This document shows positions 43,568 through 53,819 of a stretch of 64,000 bases of DNA, piece by piece. The first letter of the stretch is position 1; every line of letters begins with the position of its first letter. The stretch covers positions 23,328 through 87,327 of the forward strand of contig JAKVAX010000001.1 in assembly GCA_022447625.1 (NCBI GenBank), written 5' to 3'. Made by a program: the position numbers and the translations under genes. The DNA is from Flavobacteriales bacterium (lineage in GTDB: Bacteria; Bacteroidota; Bacteroidia; Flavobacteriales_D; Sanyastnellaceae). The notes under the pieces were generated by a model. That model saw only the letters and a program-made list of their open reading frames with translations, had not been told where the DNA came from and did not search any database.

Positions 43568-45216
43568 GATTCTCCGAGGTATTTATGAACGAATGAAATG
43601 GCCATAGCACCTTCACCTACTGCTGATGCTACGCGGTTCATTGCCCCTGAACGAACATCACCTGCAGCAAACACACCAGGCACATTCGTTTCCAAAAGGT
43701 AAGGATCTCGCTCAACGCTCCAAGCTTGAGATGGTTCGGTGACGTTGAGATCTCTACCGGTCTTTACAAATCCTCTTTGGTCGCGGCTTACCATCGAAGG
43801 TACCCATTCAGTGTATGGCTTGGCCCCGATAAAAATGAATAAGGCACGTGCTTCGCGTTTCTCCTCGTTGCCATCGTGATTAATGACTAATTCTTGAAGT
43901 CTTCCTTCACCGTGAGCGGATACGATCTGTGTTCGTCCCATCACTTCGATGTTCGGAGTACCGTCAATCTGATCGATCAAATACTGTGACATGGAACTCG
44001 AAAGGTCATCCTTGCGAATCAAAATGTGCACCTTCCGTGCAAACTGACTCAAGTACATCGCACCTTGTCCCGCTGAGTTTCCTCCTCCTACAATGTATAC
44101 ATCGCTATTCTTGCAATTGGCAGCTTCTGTGGTGGCTGCCCCATAGTAGATTCCAGCTCCTGTGAAGTCGCTGATTCCTGGGGCTTGAAGCTCTCTGTAG
44201 TTCACACCTGTAGTGATAACCACTGAACGTGCATTGATAGAAACTCCGCTTTTCAGATGCAAGATCTTGTATTGATCCTTGATCTCAATTTCGGAAACCT
44301 CTTGTGGACTCAAGAACTCAATCCCAAAACGTGTTGCCTGGGTAATCGCACGACGTGCAAGATCTTGTCCGCTGAGACCTGAAGGGAATCCTAAGTAGTT
44401 CTCAATACGTGATGAAGTTCCTGCTTGTCCACCAGGAGCCTTCTTTTCAATGAGTACAGTTTTCAGTCCTTCTGAACCACCATAAACGGCTGCGGCTAAT
44501 CCAGCAGGGCCTGCACCAATGATGGCCACATCGTAAGTGTCTGAGTCTGGATGGGGGTGCAAACCAAGACTTTCCGCGATAGCGTTCAAATCTGGAGCAA
44601 CCAGTACCTCACCCTCTTCTTTGACTACAATTGGAAGATCCTTGGCAGTAAGTTTATTCGCCTCCATGAACTCCGTGGCCTTTTCATTGGCTTCATAATC
44701 AATCCATTCATAAGGGAATAGGTTGGCTGATAGGAAGTCTTTAATTTGGTGGGAGAGGGGCGAGAATTGATACCCAATCACACGTAGTCCTTTGAAGTTA
44801 GGACGGTACTGCGAAAGCCAGTCTCCCAGTAAGTCGTCGATCACCGGGTAGAGTCTTTCTTCCGGTGGATCCCAAGGCTTGAGTAAGTAGTAATCTAGCT
44901 GCACATCGTTGATCGCTTTAATCGCAGCGTCAGTATCACTGTAAGCTGTTAAAAGCACTCGACGTGATTTTGGGAAAATCTCTCTGGCTTTTTCGAGGAA
45001 CTCAACACCGAGCATTTCAGGCATCTTCTGGTCACTCAAGAAGAGGGCAACTTCCCCACCCTTGTTTTTGAGGTCGACCAATTCCTCTAGCGCTTCATTG
45101 GCAGAATCTGTGCTAACGACACGGTATTCTTTTCTATATCGGGAGCGAAGATCACGAACCACCGCACGAAGTACCTGTGGGTCGTCATCGATCGCGAAAA
45201 TGATTGGCTTCTCCAT
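43564..45216 (-). CDS. Response regulator fused to a thioredoxin-reductase-like flavoprotein
   Basis: A 550-residue fusion. Residues 1-130 form a receiver domain (IIFAIDDDPQVLRAV, Asp near 62 in FLSDQKMP, Lys in LLKPWDPP). Residues ~150-215 resemble a thioredoxin-like insert. From ~225 it is a thioredoxin-reductase-type enzyme with the FAD motif VAIIGAGPAGLAAAVYG, a second nucleotide motif VYIVGGGNSAGQGAM and GVFAAGDVRSGAMNRVASAV. The redox CxxC expected in the NADPH domain is missing: YYGAATTEA stands there. So it may act as NAD(P)H oxidase or redox-state sensor, not as a disulfide reductase. Operon with the cNMP-binding kinase (1-nt overlap) and bestrophin (4-nt overlap). Confidence 0.9.
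   Translation of the reverse strand: MEKPIIFAIDDDPQVLRAVVRDLRSRYRKEYRVVSTDSANEALEELVDLKNKGGEVALFLSDQKMPEMLGVEFLEKAREIFPKSRRVLLTAYSDTDAAIKAINDVQLDYYLLKPWDPPEERLYPVIDDLLGDWLSQYRPNFKGLRVIGYQFSPLSHQIKDFLSANLFPYEWIDYEANEKATEFMEANKLTAKDLPIVVKEEGEVLVAPDLNAIAESLGLHPHPDSDTYDVAIIGAGPAGLAAAVYGGSEGLKTVLIEKKAPGGQAGTSSRIENYLGFPSGLSGQDLARRAITQATRFGIEFLSPQEVSEIEIKDQYKILHLKSGVSINARSVVITTGVNYRELQAPGISDFTGAGIYYGAATTEAANCKNSDVYIVGGGNSAGQGAMYLSQFARKVHILIRKDDLSSSMSQYLIDQIDGTPNIEVMGRTQIVSAHGEGRLQELVINHDGNEEKREARALFIFIGAKPYTEWVPSMVSRDQRGFVKTGRDLNVTEPSQAWSVERDPYLLETNVPGVFAAGDVRSGAMNRVASAVGEGAMAISFVHKYLGES
44572..44584 (-). repeat. 13-mer variant CGCTATCGCGGAA
   Basis: Same one-base variant as at 21296, on the minus strand, sense in the response regulator/reductase gene, read as AIAE. 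Confidence 0.5.
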
Positions 45217-46613
45217 TAGTTCATGATTGGGAGTCTAACTTCAAATCTAGTTCGCCCTGGCTGGCTATTTACAACGATCTCACCGTTGTGCTTTTTGATG
45301 ATCCTCATCACCACATCAAGACCTAACCCGGTTCCTTCACCTATGGCTTTAGTGGTGAAGAATGGTTCAAAGATGCGTGTTTTAACATCGTCTGGAATTC
45401 CAGGTCCATTGTCTTCGATACAGATGCTGAGCATACCTTCTGTTTGGAAGGATACGATACGCACATGGCCTGGCTTGTCCTTCATGGCATCGATTGCATT
45501 ATCAATGATGTTGGTCCAAACCTGATTCAATTCGCCTGGCAGTCCTTTAACCTTCGGTACGTTATCCCCAAGATCAATTTCGATTTCGTGTCGACCTTTC
45601 TTGATCTTGTGATTCAGCATGGTGACTGTGCTTTCAATTCCTTCACTGACATCAACAGGCTGAAGGTCTTGGTCACGATCCATATAGGAGTAAGACTTCA
45701 CCGATTTGATGATACTAGCAATGCGTTCAGACGCTTGCTCAATTTCATCAACCATCCGGTCAGTCGTAAGATTCTGATACATCCAGTTGATTACCGCAGG
45801 CAAGTCTTTCTCCTTTACTACTTCTGCAACTTCTTCAAAGTCGTCAATTGTGAATCGGTATTCCACAAAATTCTCGGCGCTTTCGAATCCATCTTCTACG
45901 CCGTGATCTTCAAGCCAATCTGCGATTTCATCTTCAAGGCGATTGCGGTCTCGAAGACTCAATCGTTCTTCTGGTTTTGTATCCACTTTAGTGAAAAGAA
46001 GCTTGCTTACTTCATCCGTGATTTCAGGAGTGATGTCGATTTCCATCACCTGCTTGAATCCTTCAGGAACTTGTTTCAAGTGTGATTTCAATGCTTGCGA
46101 ACTTCTTACGATGGCTGAAGCAGGATTGTTCAACTCATGTGCTAAACCAGCACTGATTTTACCCAATGCCATCAGTTTTTCATTCTGCATTCTGGATTGT
46201 GAAAATTCACGTACACGAGATGTCATGAAGTGCACCAATGAAGCAGTAAGCTCGTAGTGGTTTTCGATCATCGCTTTGAGCTGATCGCGGTGAACTTGAA
46301 ATATGCGTGAGGGCTTTGCGGCGATTCCATCACCACTGGCATGGGTCAAACGACTATATGGTAGCAAGCCAGTGATTGAGTTTGCTTCGAAACTGCCAAA
46401 GTACTTCTTGCTTTCATTCGGGTATCCGTAGACATCGATCTTACCAAACATGATGAGTGTCATGTGGTCTGAGGCTTCACCTCGTCGGAAGATCAATTCA
46501 TTGGGTTCGAGTTCGATCACTTCACCAACTTCAATTAGCCAGTTCAACTGATCGTCAGGGACCTCGTCAAATTCCTTGAATTTTCGAAGATCATCTAAGG
46601 TTATAGGTGTCAT
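45216..46613 (-). CDS. Histidine kinase with N-terminal cyclic-nucleotide-binding-type domain
   Basis: A 465-residue soluble kinase. Residues ~15-130 form a Crp/cNMP-binding fold ([32 protein letters not shown]). The phospho-acceptor His is in [20 protein letters not shown] near residue 157. The HATPase ends with [24 protein letters not shown] sequence ([11 protein letters not shown] here), then [13 protein letters not shown]. With the fused regulator/reductase it forms a family of redox-linked two-component pairs found across bacteria; the ligand of the cNMP domain is not predictable. It is the first gene of the three-gene operon, overlapping the next by one nt. Confidence 0.92.
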   Translation of the reverse strand: MTPITLDDLRKFKEFDEVPDDQLNWLIEVGEVIELEPNELIFRRGEASDHMTLIMFGKIDVYGYPNESKKYFGSFEANSITGLLPYSRLTHASGDGIAAKPSRIFQVHRDQLKAMIENHYELTASLVHFMTSRVREFSQSRMQNEKLMALGKISAGLAHELNNPASAIVRSSQALKSHLKQVPEGFKQVMEIDITPEITDEVSKLLFTKVDTKPEERLSLRDRNRLEDEIADWLEDHGVEDGFESAENFVEYRFTIDDFEEVAEVVKEKDLPAVINWMYQNLTTDRMVDEIEQASERIASIIKSVKSYSYMDRDQDLQPVDVSEGIESTVTMLNHKIKKGRHEIEIDLGDNVPKVKGLPGELNQVWTNIIDNAIDAMKDKPGHVRIVSFQTEGMLSICIEDNGPGIPDDVKTRIFEPFFTTKAIGEGTGLGLDVVMRIIKKHNGEIVVNSQPGRTRFEVRLPIMN

Positions 46614-46904
46614 AATGAGAAGACAAAAGTTGAGAAAAAAAGTTGGACCAACACGAACGAAATGTTAGCCTTTGTGAAATCTGAGTTATTCTACTGGTTT
46701 CTATGTGTTTAAGTGCCTAAGTCGCCCGGCCTTGAATCGCCTTAAACTACCCTTGCTATACCTGTTTGTATTCTGTGGCCTCAGCGTAACAACACAAATA
46801 GTCTGGCTTCGATTAGCCGGAGGAGCGAGTAGCGAAGAAATCTTAGATATTGATGAATCCTGAAACAGGGAGGTATTAAAAAAGAGGCCCAAGCCCCGTG
46901 AATA
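46614..46904. other. Intergenic region upstream of the cNMP-kinase operon
   Basis: No convincing gene. On the plus strand 46731-46862 is an open frame without an ATG, with a hydrophobic stretch (PLLYLFVFCGLSVT); a 63-codon minus frame (46701-46892) has no recognisable motif. The promoter of the cNMP-kinase operon must lie here, but no TAnnTTTG is near its start. Confidence 0.4.
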
Positions 46905-47394
46905 TTATTTCATGCGAAGTCTGAATTCCACTCTTCGATTCGTGACTATTCCTTGTAAGACTCAGATTTGATCATAGCGCTGCCAGTTTCGAAGAAGAGT
47001 CCTTCCATGGCTCGACGCATAACTTCCTTTTCTCAAGCAGATTCGTCCAGACAACCTTCGTTGGCGATTAGGCCTGGAACTTGTGAACATAAATCCACTG
47101 CGTTCTTGACTCCGTCGCGGTCTTTATCATTCCGCGCTAGCGAAAATTTCAAACCGATACTATGGAATATGTACTGATCATTCCCATAACGTCTCACGAT
47201 TCATCGATGTAACCTGCAAATCTTAAGCTAACCGCAACATGATCTGGGTCGAACTGGAAGAATTCATTTCCGTACTCACCGGCATATTCTTTGACACCGC
47301 CCAGAAACGAAATGGAAAAGTTTCGTACTTGATTTTAGGAGAACATGCAAAAGCGTGCGAAAATGGCTAGAATGAGAAGAATGATCTTTTTCAG
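46905..47394 (-). pseudogene. Decayed OmpA-family gene
   Basis: The minus strand holds fragments of an OmpA-type outer-membrane protein in shifting frames. In order: a signal-peptide-like stretch starting with CTG where ATG is expected (KKIILLILAIFARFC) and then a stop; a barrel fragment (FSISFLGGVKEYAGEYG...VAVSLRFAGYI) and a stop; GLKFSLARNDKDRDGVKNAV, a TSP type 3 repeat; an OmpA domain start (FFETGSAMIKSESYK) and a stop; and the OmpA end NRRVEFRLRMK in another frame. Most of the OmpA domain and barrel are deleted. A normal gene would be over 1.2 kb; 0.49 kb remains. The perfect 13-mer copy at 47130 survives between the barrel and TSP3 parts, where the intact gene would have encoded it. 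Confidence 0.85.
47130..47142 (-). repeat. 13-mer CGCTAGCGCGGAA, perfect copy 7, within the OmpA pseudogene
   Basis: Perfect copy on the minus strand, flanked TTT and TGA, in the SLARN frame of the former gene. It is the only perfect copy outside an intact CDS. Confidence 0.9.
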
Positions 47395-47493
47395 GTTAGT
47401 TATTTTGATTTCACCCTTGTCACGAAGAGAATGACCTAGAGTCACTTCTAAGTTTTTCTCTCTGGAATGTTCTATATCTTTCCGAGCTGATTA

Positions 47494-48801
47494 ATGAGAT
47501 GGGATAAGAATATATGGCATACGCTCATTGGAAGCAGAGAGGAGTTCTCTGGTTCTGAACGAACGTTTCATATGGTATGTCTAGCAGCTACACTGGCGAT
47601 GATTCTGGGAACCACGCAGAATATTATCCTAGGTCTAGATGAGCTGGTATATACAATGGCAGCCGTATTTGTTCTGCTTTTCTTCTGTTACATTCTGTCG
47701 AGAGTTTACCGCAAGTTCATAGCAGGATGGGGGATATTCGTTTCATTCTGTGTTGTTATTCTTGGGATCAACTACTATTTCAACGCCGGAATTGACGGGC
47801 CGACACTTATCACAACTTTCATCATTCTGATCTTCTTCTTCGCTATTTCTCCTGTCAAATTGGCCTGGGGATTCAGCCTATTGATGATTTCTCTTTTTGG
47901 AGTAATCATTTACTGTGACTTTCATGGTCTAGGGCCAAATGTGATTCCTTATGAGGCTGAAGCAGATAAGTACATAGATATTTACTTCAGCTATACCTGG
48001 ACGTTATTGATTGTACTGGCCATCTTCTATCGAATTCGAAGTGATATGAAGACTCAGAATGATACGCTCAGAAGCCAAAAAGAGGCGCTTGAGAAAAGTC
48101 AAGACGAACTAGAAGCCTCAAACCAAGAATTGAACAGGCTTTTTTCCATCATTTCACATGACATTCGAAATCCACTCATTTCCATTGAAGGATACCTCGA
48201 AGTACTCGAGAAAGACGACTTAGACCCCGCGGATGACGAACGTATGAGAGGCGAGCTATTAAATCTCACCAAGTCATCTTCGTCAATGCTTGACCATCTT
48301 CTGACCTGGTCTAAAGGACAAATACATGGCCACCGTTTCTGCTCGAAGCATGTGCAAATAGATGAAGAGTTCGAAGGCACCTTGGCCTTGATAGAAGACC
48401 TCTCTAAGAAGAAAGGGGTGGTGTTCGAATCAGATATTCCAGACGATCAACAGGTTATTTGTGACCCTGACCTTATGGTGATTGTAGTGCGCAACCTATT
48501 GCACAATGCATTAAAGTTTACTTCGGAAGGAAATTCAATTGGAATTACCTCGGTAGTTCAAGACGATCATTGGATTATGACTATGTATGACCAAGGCCAA
48601 GGAATGAGTCAAGAAAAGCAAGATTCTCTCTTCACATTGAAGGCCAAGTCAACCTTCGGAACCAACAATGAAAAAGGCATTGGCCTTGGGTTAATTCTCG
48701 TCAAAGAGTTCATTGATCAACACAATGGATCAATCTCCTGTCAATCAAAAATAGGAGAGGGAACCACCTTTATCGTCACCATTCCTCAAAAAGAGGAGTG
48801 A
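47494..48801 (+). CDS. Membrane sensor histidine kinase
   Basis: A 435-residue kinase. The first ~190 residues carry about six membrane helices with short loops and no large extracytoplasmic domain. A coiled coil (RSQKEALEKSQDELEASNQ) leads to HisKA with FSIISHDIRNPLISIEGYLE (His near 225) and to HATPase with DQGQGMSQEK and NEKGIGLGLILVKEF. Such kinases usually sense a membrane-linked signal. No response regulator is adjacent. A TATCTTTC element (47475-47482) ends 11 nt before the ATG. A hairpin 190 bp downstream may be its terminator. Confidence 0.9.
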   Translation: MRWDKNIWHTLIGSREEFSGSERTFHMVCLAATLAMILGTTQNIILGLDELVYTMAAVFVLLFFCYILSRVYRKFIAGWGIFVSFCVVILGINYYFNAGIDGPTLITTFIILIFFFAISPVKLAWGFSLLMISLFGVIIYCDFHGLGPNVIPYEAEADKYIDIYFSYTWTLLIVLAIFYRIRSDMKTQNDTLRSQKEALEKSQDELEASNQELNRLFSIISHDIRNPLISIEGYLEVLEKDDLDPADDERMRGELLNLTKSSSSMLDHLLTWSKGQIHGHRFCSKHVQIDEEFEGTLALIEDLSKKKGVVFESDIPDDQQVICDPDLMVIVVRNLLHNALKFTSEGNSIGITSVVQDDHWIMTMYDQGQGMSQEKQDSLFTLKAKSTFGTNNEKGIGLGLILVKEFIDQHNGSISCQSKIGEGTTFIVTIPQKEE

Positions 48802-49112
48802 AAAATCATCCTTTAGGGGGATTCGCCGCATATGGCTGCCTTCTACCTTTGTTCTGAAGAATATGCTTGCGGTAAACACGCAGATCAAAGAACAAGGTGG
48901 AAGAGTAACTATGAAGAGGTAATGACCTCTATAGCCTGTCTCATCTGATTTAGTCCTACAAGTCTAGAGCAAATACAACTTTCACCTGTGATGCCTCACT
49001 CTGTGGGGCATCTTTGCTTTTTGGTCTTTTCTATCCGAAAATTTGCCGAAGCTTTCTCGATATTCATCGAAACTTTCCCTATTTTAGCAACCCTTGACCA
49101 AAATTGCTTACG
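48802..49112. other. Intergenic region upstream of the DDGSC-repeat cluster
   Basis: A 311-bp gap. A 38-codon plus-strand frame (48832-48948) begins MAAFYLCSEEYACGKH, with no recognised motif and no support beyond its open frame. A terminator hairpin lies at 48990-49013. Downstream of it, AT-rich sequence with TATTTTAG (49079-49086) probably holds the promoter of the repeat-protein gene. Confidence 0.5.
48990..49013 (+). terminator. Terminator-like hairpin
   Basis: GATGCCTCAC, loop TCT(G), GTGGGGCATC: a 10-bp stem with one G-T pair, followed by TTTGCTTTTTGG. It probably ends the histidine kinase transcript or a short RNA from this gap. Confidence 0.7.
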
Positions 49113-52100
49113 ATGCGTCTAAACCACATCTTGTGGGCATCTTTTGCGCTATTGATGAGCCTAACATCAGCTGCGCAAGTGTCCGGATTAGAACTAGAGA
49201 CCATTCAGGTCCATACTGGTGACATCCCTGAATTAACAGGGTACACCACCTACCGTTTATATGCTACTTGTCAAAACGAAGATGACTTTGTGTCGTCCGT
49301 CTATGGCGTTGCAGGAACTCCTTTGTCGATTACCACAGATGGTACGTTTTACCAAGATCCTTTTGGGAGTGAAAACGGCTCGGTGATCAACCCTGCATTC
49401 TTCCCGTTTTTCCCAGCACTGACCTTCGATAGCTGGGTAACCATAGGAAGAGAGAATTCAACAACTCCAGGAGCAGCGGTGTCAACGTTGCAGTCTGCAT
49501 CGGACGCTTGGGTTGATCAATTCGCAACAGGTCAAGACATTAACATTAATGGCCAGTTCGGAGGTTCTTGGTTCACAACTTTCGACGTTTCTAGTGTCAA
49601 TGGTTTCGCGGGGCCTGACTTGAAGGTTTTGCTCGGTCAGTTCACGACCAATGGAAACCTGAGCGGTTTTATTAACGTTCAAGTCTTTATTTTCGGTGAC
49701 AATCAAAATATTGTTGAGGTCACGCAGCTTTCATTCTCAAATCAAGCCGGCGCCATCTTTGGATGTACGGATCCAGCAGCTGACAACTTTGACCCAACAG
49801 CTACTGTGGATGACGGGTCTTGTGAGTTTCCTTGTACACTTCAGATTGATGAACTCATTATTACGCCAACTTCATGTGTCGATTCCAATGACGGTGCACT
49901 GACTGTTGTGGCGTCAGGCGGACAAGGAGCGGTAAGCTATTCTTTGGATGATAGCACGCCTTTGCTGAACCAGAATTTCATTGATTTGGCTGCAGGTGAT
50001 TATACCCTCATCGTTGAAGATCAGCAAGGTTGTATCGCAGGCCAATTATTAACGATCCCTGGTCCAACTCCAGTGGAGGTTTCTTTTGATACGGTCAGTC
50101 AGATTACGTGTAACGGAGAGGATAACGGTTCAATTACCGTCGCTGTTTCTGGTGGTACTGGTCCTTATATGTATGGTCTCTCATTCGGAAACTACACGCA
50201 GTCTGAACCTACTTTCTCAGGACTAGGTGAAGATACATATGTGATTTATGTCAGCGATATCAACGGATGTACAGGAAACTCAAACGGTGTCGATATTACT
50301 GAACCAAACCCTCTTCAAGTAGCGGTTACTGGTTCTACACCAGCTAGTTGTCCTAATGAACCAGATGGAGTTATAGCTTCTGTTGGGTTCGGTGGTACTG
50401 GAGCGCTTCAATTCACTATTGATGGTGTGAACCTCCAGAACTCAGGAGTATTCCTTGTGCCTGCTGGGACATACAATGTCAATCTCATTGATGCGAATGG
50501 TTGTGAAGTAAGTTCTGATCCTGTAATCATTGGTTCTACTGGTGTGGTTGGTTGTACTGATCCTTCGGCTTGTAATTATGACGCTAGCGCGGAATGTGAT
50601 GAAGGGTGCACGTACAGCGGTTGTACTAACCCAACGGCGTGTAACTATGACATGTCAGCAGGATGTGAGGATGGTTCGTGTGAATTTGACTCATGTGCTG
50701 GATGTACAGATGTAACAGCATGTAATTACGATGCGACAGCTACGATCGACGATGGTTCTTGTTTAGAGCTTGATGAATGTGGAGTTTGTGGTGGAACAGG
50801 TACTTCAGGATGTGTGGATTCAGGAGCATGTAACTACGACCCAACTGCAGCTTGTGATAACGGAACATGTGAATACGATTCATGCGCAGGCTGTACCGAT
50901 CCAACAGCATGTAACTACGACGCGACTGCTACGCTCGATGATGGCTCATGTCTAGAGCTTGATGAGTGCGGAGTTTGTGGTGGATCAGGCACGGAAGGAT
51001 GTACCGACCCAACTGCATGTAACTACGATGCAGATGCTGACTGTGATGATGGCTCGTGTTTGGAAGCAGACGAATGCGGTGTTTGTGGTGGTAACGGAAC
51101 TCTTGGATGTACCGACCCAACTGCGTGTAACTACGATGCAGATGCTGACTGTGATGATTCATCATGTGAGTTTGACTCTTGTACGGGCTGCACAGACGTC
51201 AGCGCATGTAATTACGATCCAACGGCGACTATTGATGATGGCTCTTGTACCCTTCCAGGTCCAATTCTGGACTGTAATGGGAACTGCATCAATGATTGTG
51301 ATTTTGATGGGGTGTGTGACGAAGAAGAAATTTTTGGATGTACTTACCCATGGGCGTGTAACTACAACTCAAATGCAACAGAAGAAGACGGTTCTTGTCT
51401 ATACCCAGACGCATGTGGTGTTTGTGGTGGCGATGGAACCCTAGGATGTACAGATCCAGCGGCATGTAACTACGATCCTGAAGCAGATTGTGATAGCGGT
51501 TACTGTTTGTACCTCGACGAATGTGGCGTATGTGGAGGCGAAGGCACACTCGGATGTACCGACGCCGGAGCATGTAACTACGACGCGGATGCAGACTGTG
51601 ATGATGGCTCTTGTGAGTTTGATTCATGTGCAGGCTGTACCGACCCAACAGCATGTAACTACGATGCTACTGCAACCATCGATGACGGTTCTTGTCTAGA
51701 GCTTGACGAATGTGGCGTATGTGGTGGAGACGGTACACTTGGATGTACGGATCCTGAAGCATGTAACTACGATGCGGAAGCTGATTGTGACGATGATTCA
51801 TGTGAGTACCCTGAAGAAGGCTTCGATTGTGAAGGAAACTGTGCTGAAGATTGCGATGAAGACGGAGTGTGCGACGAAGACGAAGTATACGGATGTACTT
51901 ACCCATTCGCATGCAACTACAACCCTGCAGCAACAGAGGAAGACGGTTCATGTGAACGTGAGTCTTGTGCAGGATGTACTTACCCTGAAGCATCGAATTA
52001 TGACCCGAACGTAATTATTGAAAATGGAACATGTGAATTCCCGAATGACGTAACATGTCCAGGAGACTTTGACAACGACAATGATGTCGGTGTGAATGAC

Positions 52101-52142
52101 CTTCTGTTCTTCTTAAGTCTATACGGAACTGCATGTGACTAA
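49113..52142 (+). CDS. Giant secreted protein with 16 DDGSC repeats and EF-hand-like C-terminus
   Basis: A 1009-residue secreted protein (signal peptide [18 protein letters not shown]). Residues ~25-215 are an N-domain shared with the next gene ([16 protein letters not shown], then [20 protein letters not shown]). Two SprB-type immunoglobulin-like repeats with [24 protein letters not shown] sequence follow. From ~480 on there are 16 Cys-rich repeats of [20 protein letters not shown] type, linked by DECGVCGG segments and two EF-hand-like acidic loops ([24 protein letters not shown]). It ends in [19 protein letters not shown] and a terminal Cys. There is no type A or B T9SS domain. It probably binds Ca2+, is disulfide-rich and surface-exposed. 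A 13-mer copy is at 50582. Starts at ATG 49113. Confidence 0.85.
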   Translation: MRLNHILWASFALLMSLTSAAQVSGLELETIQVHTGDIPELTGYTTYRLYATCQNEDDFVSSVYGVAGTPLSITTDGTFYQDPFGSENGSVINPAFFPFFPALTFDSWVTIGRENSTTPGAAVSTLQSASDAWVDQFATGQDININGQFGGSWFTTFDVSSVNGFAGPDLKVLLGQFTTNGNLSGFINVQVFIFGDNQNIVEVTQLSFSNQAGAIFGCTDPAADNFDPTATVDDGSCEFPCTLQIDELIITPTSCVDSNDGALTVVASGGQGAVSYSLDDSTPLLNQNFIDLAAGDYTLIVEDQQGCIAGQLLTIPGPTPVEVSFDTVSQITCNGEDNGSITVAVSGGTGPYMYGLSFGNYTQSEPTFSGLGEDTYVIYVSDINGCTGNSNGVDITEPNPLQVAVTGSTPASCPNEPDGVIASVGFGGTGALQFTIDGVNLQNSGVFLVPAGTYNVNLIDANGCEVSSDPVIIGSTGVVGCTDPSACNYDASAECDEGCTYSGCTNPTACNYDMSAGCEDGSCEFDSCAGCTDVTACNYDATATIDDGSCLELDECGVCGGTGTSGCVDSGACNYDPTAACDNGTCEYDSCAGCTDPTACNYDATATLDDGSCLELDECGVCGGSGTEGCTDPTACNYDADADCDDGSCLEADECGVCGGNGTLGCTDPTACNYDADADCDDSSCEFDSCTGCTDVSACNYDPTATIDDGSCTLPGPILDCNGNCINDCDFDGVCDEEEIFGCTYPWACNYNSNATEEDGSCLYPDACGVCGGDGTLGCTDPAACNYDPEADCDSGYCLYLDECGVCGGEGTLGCTDAGACNYDADADCDDGSCEFDSCAGCTDPTACNYDATATIDDGSCLELDECGVCGGDGTLGCTDPEACNYDAEADCDDDSCEYPEEGFDCEGNCAEDCDEDGVCDEDEVYGCTYPFACNYNPAATEEDGSCERESCAGCTYPEASNYDPNVIIENGTCEFPNDVTCPGDFDNDNDVGVNDLLFFLSLYGTACD
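50582..50594 (+). repeat. 13-mer CGCTAGCGCGGAA, perfect copy 8
   Basis: Perfect copy, sense, encoding ASAE in the second DDGSC repeat of the giant protein, where related repeats read ASAT or PTAA instead. Confidence 0.9.
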
Positions 52143-52189
52143 ATAGAAAGAACCAATTAACCAAAAACCATAAGCTTACACTTCAGATT

Positions 52190-53689
52190 ATGAAAACAAT
52201 GGCAAGATTAATGAGCGTACTTTTTGCCTGTTGCCTTTTCGGAACAGTAGCAAACGCGCAATTGAGTCAGGTGGTTGTAGAGCCATACACTCTTGTTTTC
52301 GGAGGACAACCTGCCGGGACAACGACTTACCGTATTTATGCGGAAATGGAAGATTCTGATGATATCATCACAGCAGTATTTGCCATCAATGGCTGTCACC
52401 CGTTGAATGTATCTTCTTCTACTACCTTCTTTAATGATCCTCTAGGAGGAATCAACCCTTCAGGAATCAACCCTGCATTCTTTGCAGTATTCCCTTCAAT
52501 TGAGGCTGACTCTTGGGTGACAATCGGTATCGATAATAGCACAGCTGCAGGTGCATCTGACGTCGGACAAGCGGCGACAAACCCAGCTGACCCTTTCGGT
52601 GACTCTGTTGGACCGGCTGCAACAGGTGCAGACCTAGTAATGGAAGATGGTGCGTGGTTTACGCTACCGACTTCTGCTTCAGCAGTTCCTTCAGGACCAA
52701 ACAACCGTATCCTTCTGGGGCAATTTACTACGGATGGTGAGTTGAGCTTCAACCTCAACCTTCAAGCATTTGATGGTGGTGATCAAGTAAACGGTCGTAT
52801 CGATTACGTTCACAACGCTTCTTGTGAAGGAGCAGGTTCATTGACTGGATTTGAAGAAGAGAACGCAACATTGACTTTCCCAGCTGTGATTGGAGAGCCT
52901 GGATGTACCGATGCAGGTGCATGTAACTTCAACCCAGATGCTACAGAAGATGATGGATCATGTGAATACGATTCATGTGCAGGATGTACCGACCCAACAG
53001 CATGTAACTACGATGCTACCGCGACCAACGACGATGGCTCTTGTGCAGTAAACGATGAGTGTGGTGTTTGTGGAGGATCTGGGACATCAGGATGTGTTGA
53101 TTCAGGTGCATGTAACTACGACCCATCAGCAGCATGTGATGATGGATCATGTGAATACGATTCATGTGCAGGATGTACCGACCCAACAGCATGTAACTAC
53201 GATGCTACAGCAACAATCGATGATGGTTCATGTCTACAATTAGATGAGTGTGGTGCTTGTGGTGGAGACGGTACAGCGGGATGTACAGACCCATTGGCAT
53301 GTAACTATGACCCAAGTGCAGATTGTGAGGATGATTCTTGTGAATACCCAGCTGCAGGTGAGGATTGTGATGGTGCGTGCGCCAACGATTGTGACGGTGA
53401 CGGAATCTGTGACGAAGACGAAGTTGGTGGATGTACTTACGAGTTCGCTTGTAACTACGACCCGGCAGCTACTGACGATGATGGTTCATGTGAAGTGAGC
53501 TCATGTGCAGGATGTACGTACCCATTCGCAGACAACTACGATGCGACAGCTACACTTGATGATGGCTCATGTTTCTTCCCGAACGATCTGACTTGTCCTG
53601 GTGACTACGATGATGACGGTGATGTAGGTGTGAATGATCTTATGATGTTCCTATCCTACTACGGAGGTACTTGTGATGACAATGAGTAA
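52190..53689 (+). CDS. Secreted protein with seven DDGSC repeats, paralogue of the upstream gene
   Basis: A 499-residue protein with a signal peptide ([15 protein letters not shown]). The N-domain resembles that of the upstream giant protein ([17 protein letters not shown], then [20 protein letters not shown]). Seven Cys-rich repeats follow, with DECGVCGG linkers and an acidic loop ([12 protein letters not shown]). The C-terminal module is [19 protein letters not shown], ending TCDDNE, again without a T9SS domain. It lies 47 bp after the previous gene with no visible terminator, so the two are probably an operon. It appears to be a shortened duplicate that has lost the SprB-type segments. A terminator follows. 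Confidence 0.85.
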   Translation: MKTMARLMSVLFACCLFGTVANAQLSQVVVEPYTLVFGGQPAGTTTYRIYAEMEDSDDIITAVFAINGCHPLNVSSSTTFFNDPLGGINPSGINPAFFAVFPSIEADSWVTIGIDNSTAAGASDVGQAATNPADPFGDSVGPAATGADLVMEDGAWFTLPTSASAVPSGPNNRILLGQFTTDGELSFNLNLQAFDGGDQVNGRIDYVHNASCEGAGSLTGFEEENATLTFPAVIGEPGCTDAGACNFNPDATEDDGSCEYDSCAGCTDPTACNYDATATNDDGSCAVNDECGVCGGSGTSGCVDSGACNYDPSAACDDGSCEYDSCAGCTDPTACNYDATATIDDGSCLQLDECGACGGDGTAGCTDPLACNYDPSADCEDDSCEYPAAGEDCDGACANDCDGDGICDEDEVGGCTYEFACNYDPAATDDDGSCEVSSCAGCTYPFADNYDATATLDDGSCFFPNDLTCPGDYDDDGDVGVNDLMMFLSYYGGTCDDNE

Positions 53690-53714
53690 TCTTAGATTAC
53701 ACTTGAAATAATTG

Positions 53715-53744
53715 AAAGGGAGCTCTTGTTGCTCCCTTTTTTTA
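53715..53744 (+). terminator. Rho-independent terminator
   Basis: AAAGGGAGC, 7-nt loop, GCTCCCTTT and a run of T (9-bp stem), 26 bp after the second repeat-protein gene. Confidence 0.9.
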
Positions 53745-53819
53745 TCAGACACTGTCCTACAAACGTCGGTTGAATTCGCAACGTAGAAGGAGACAATAGC
53801 TCCCTCCAAATAAAATAAT

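Noticed and set aside
46701..46892. 63-codon minus-strand frame as a gene
   Set aside because: No recognisable motif or signal, low-complexity composition, and it lies beside a decayed gene. The overlapping plus-strand frame has no ATG.
48832..48948. 38-codon plus-strand frame as a gene
   Set aside because: No homology recognised, no clear promoter spacing; mentioned only in the intergenic entry.
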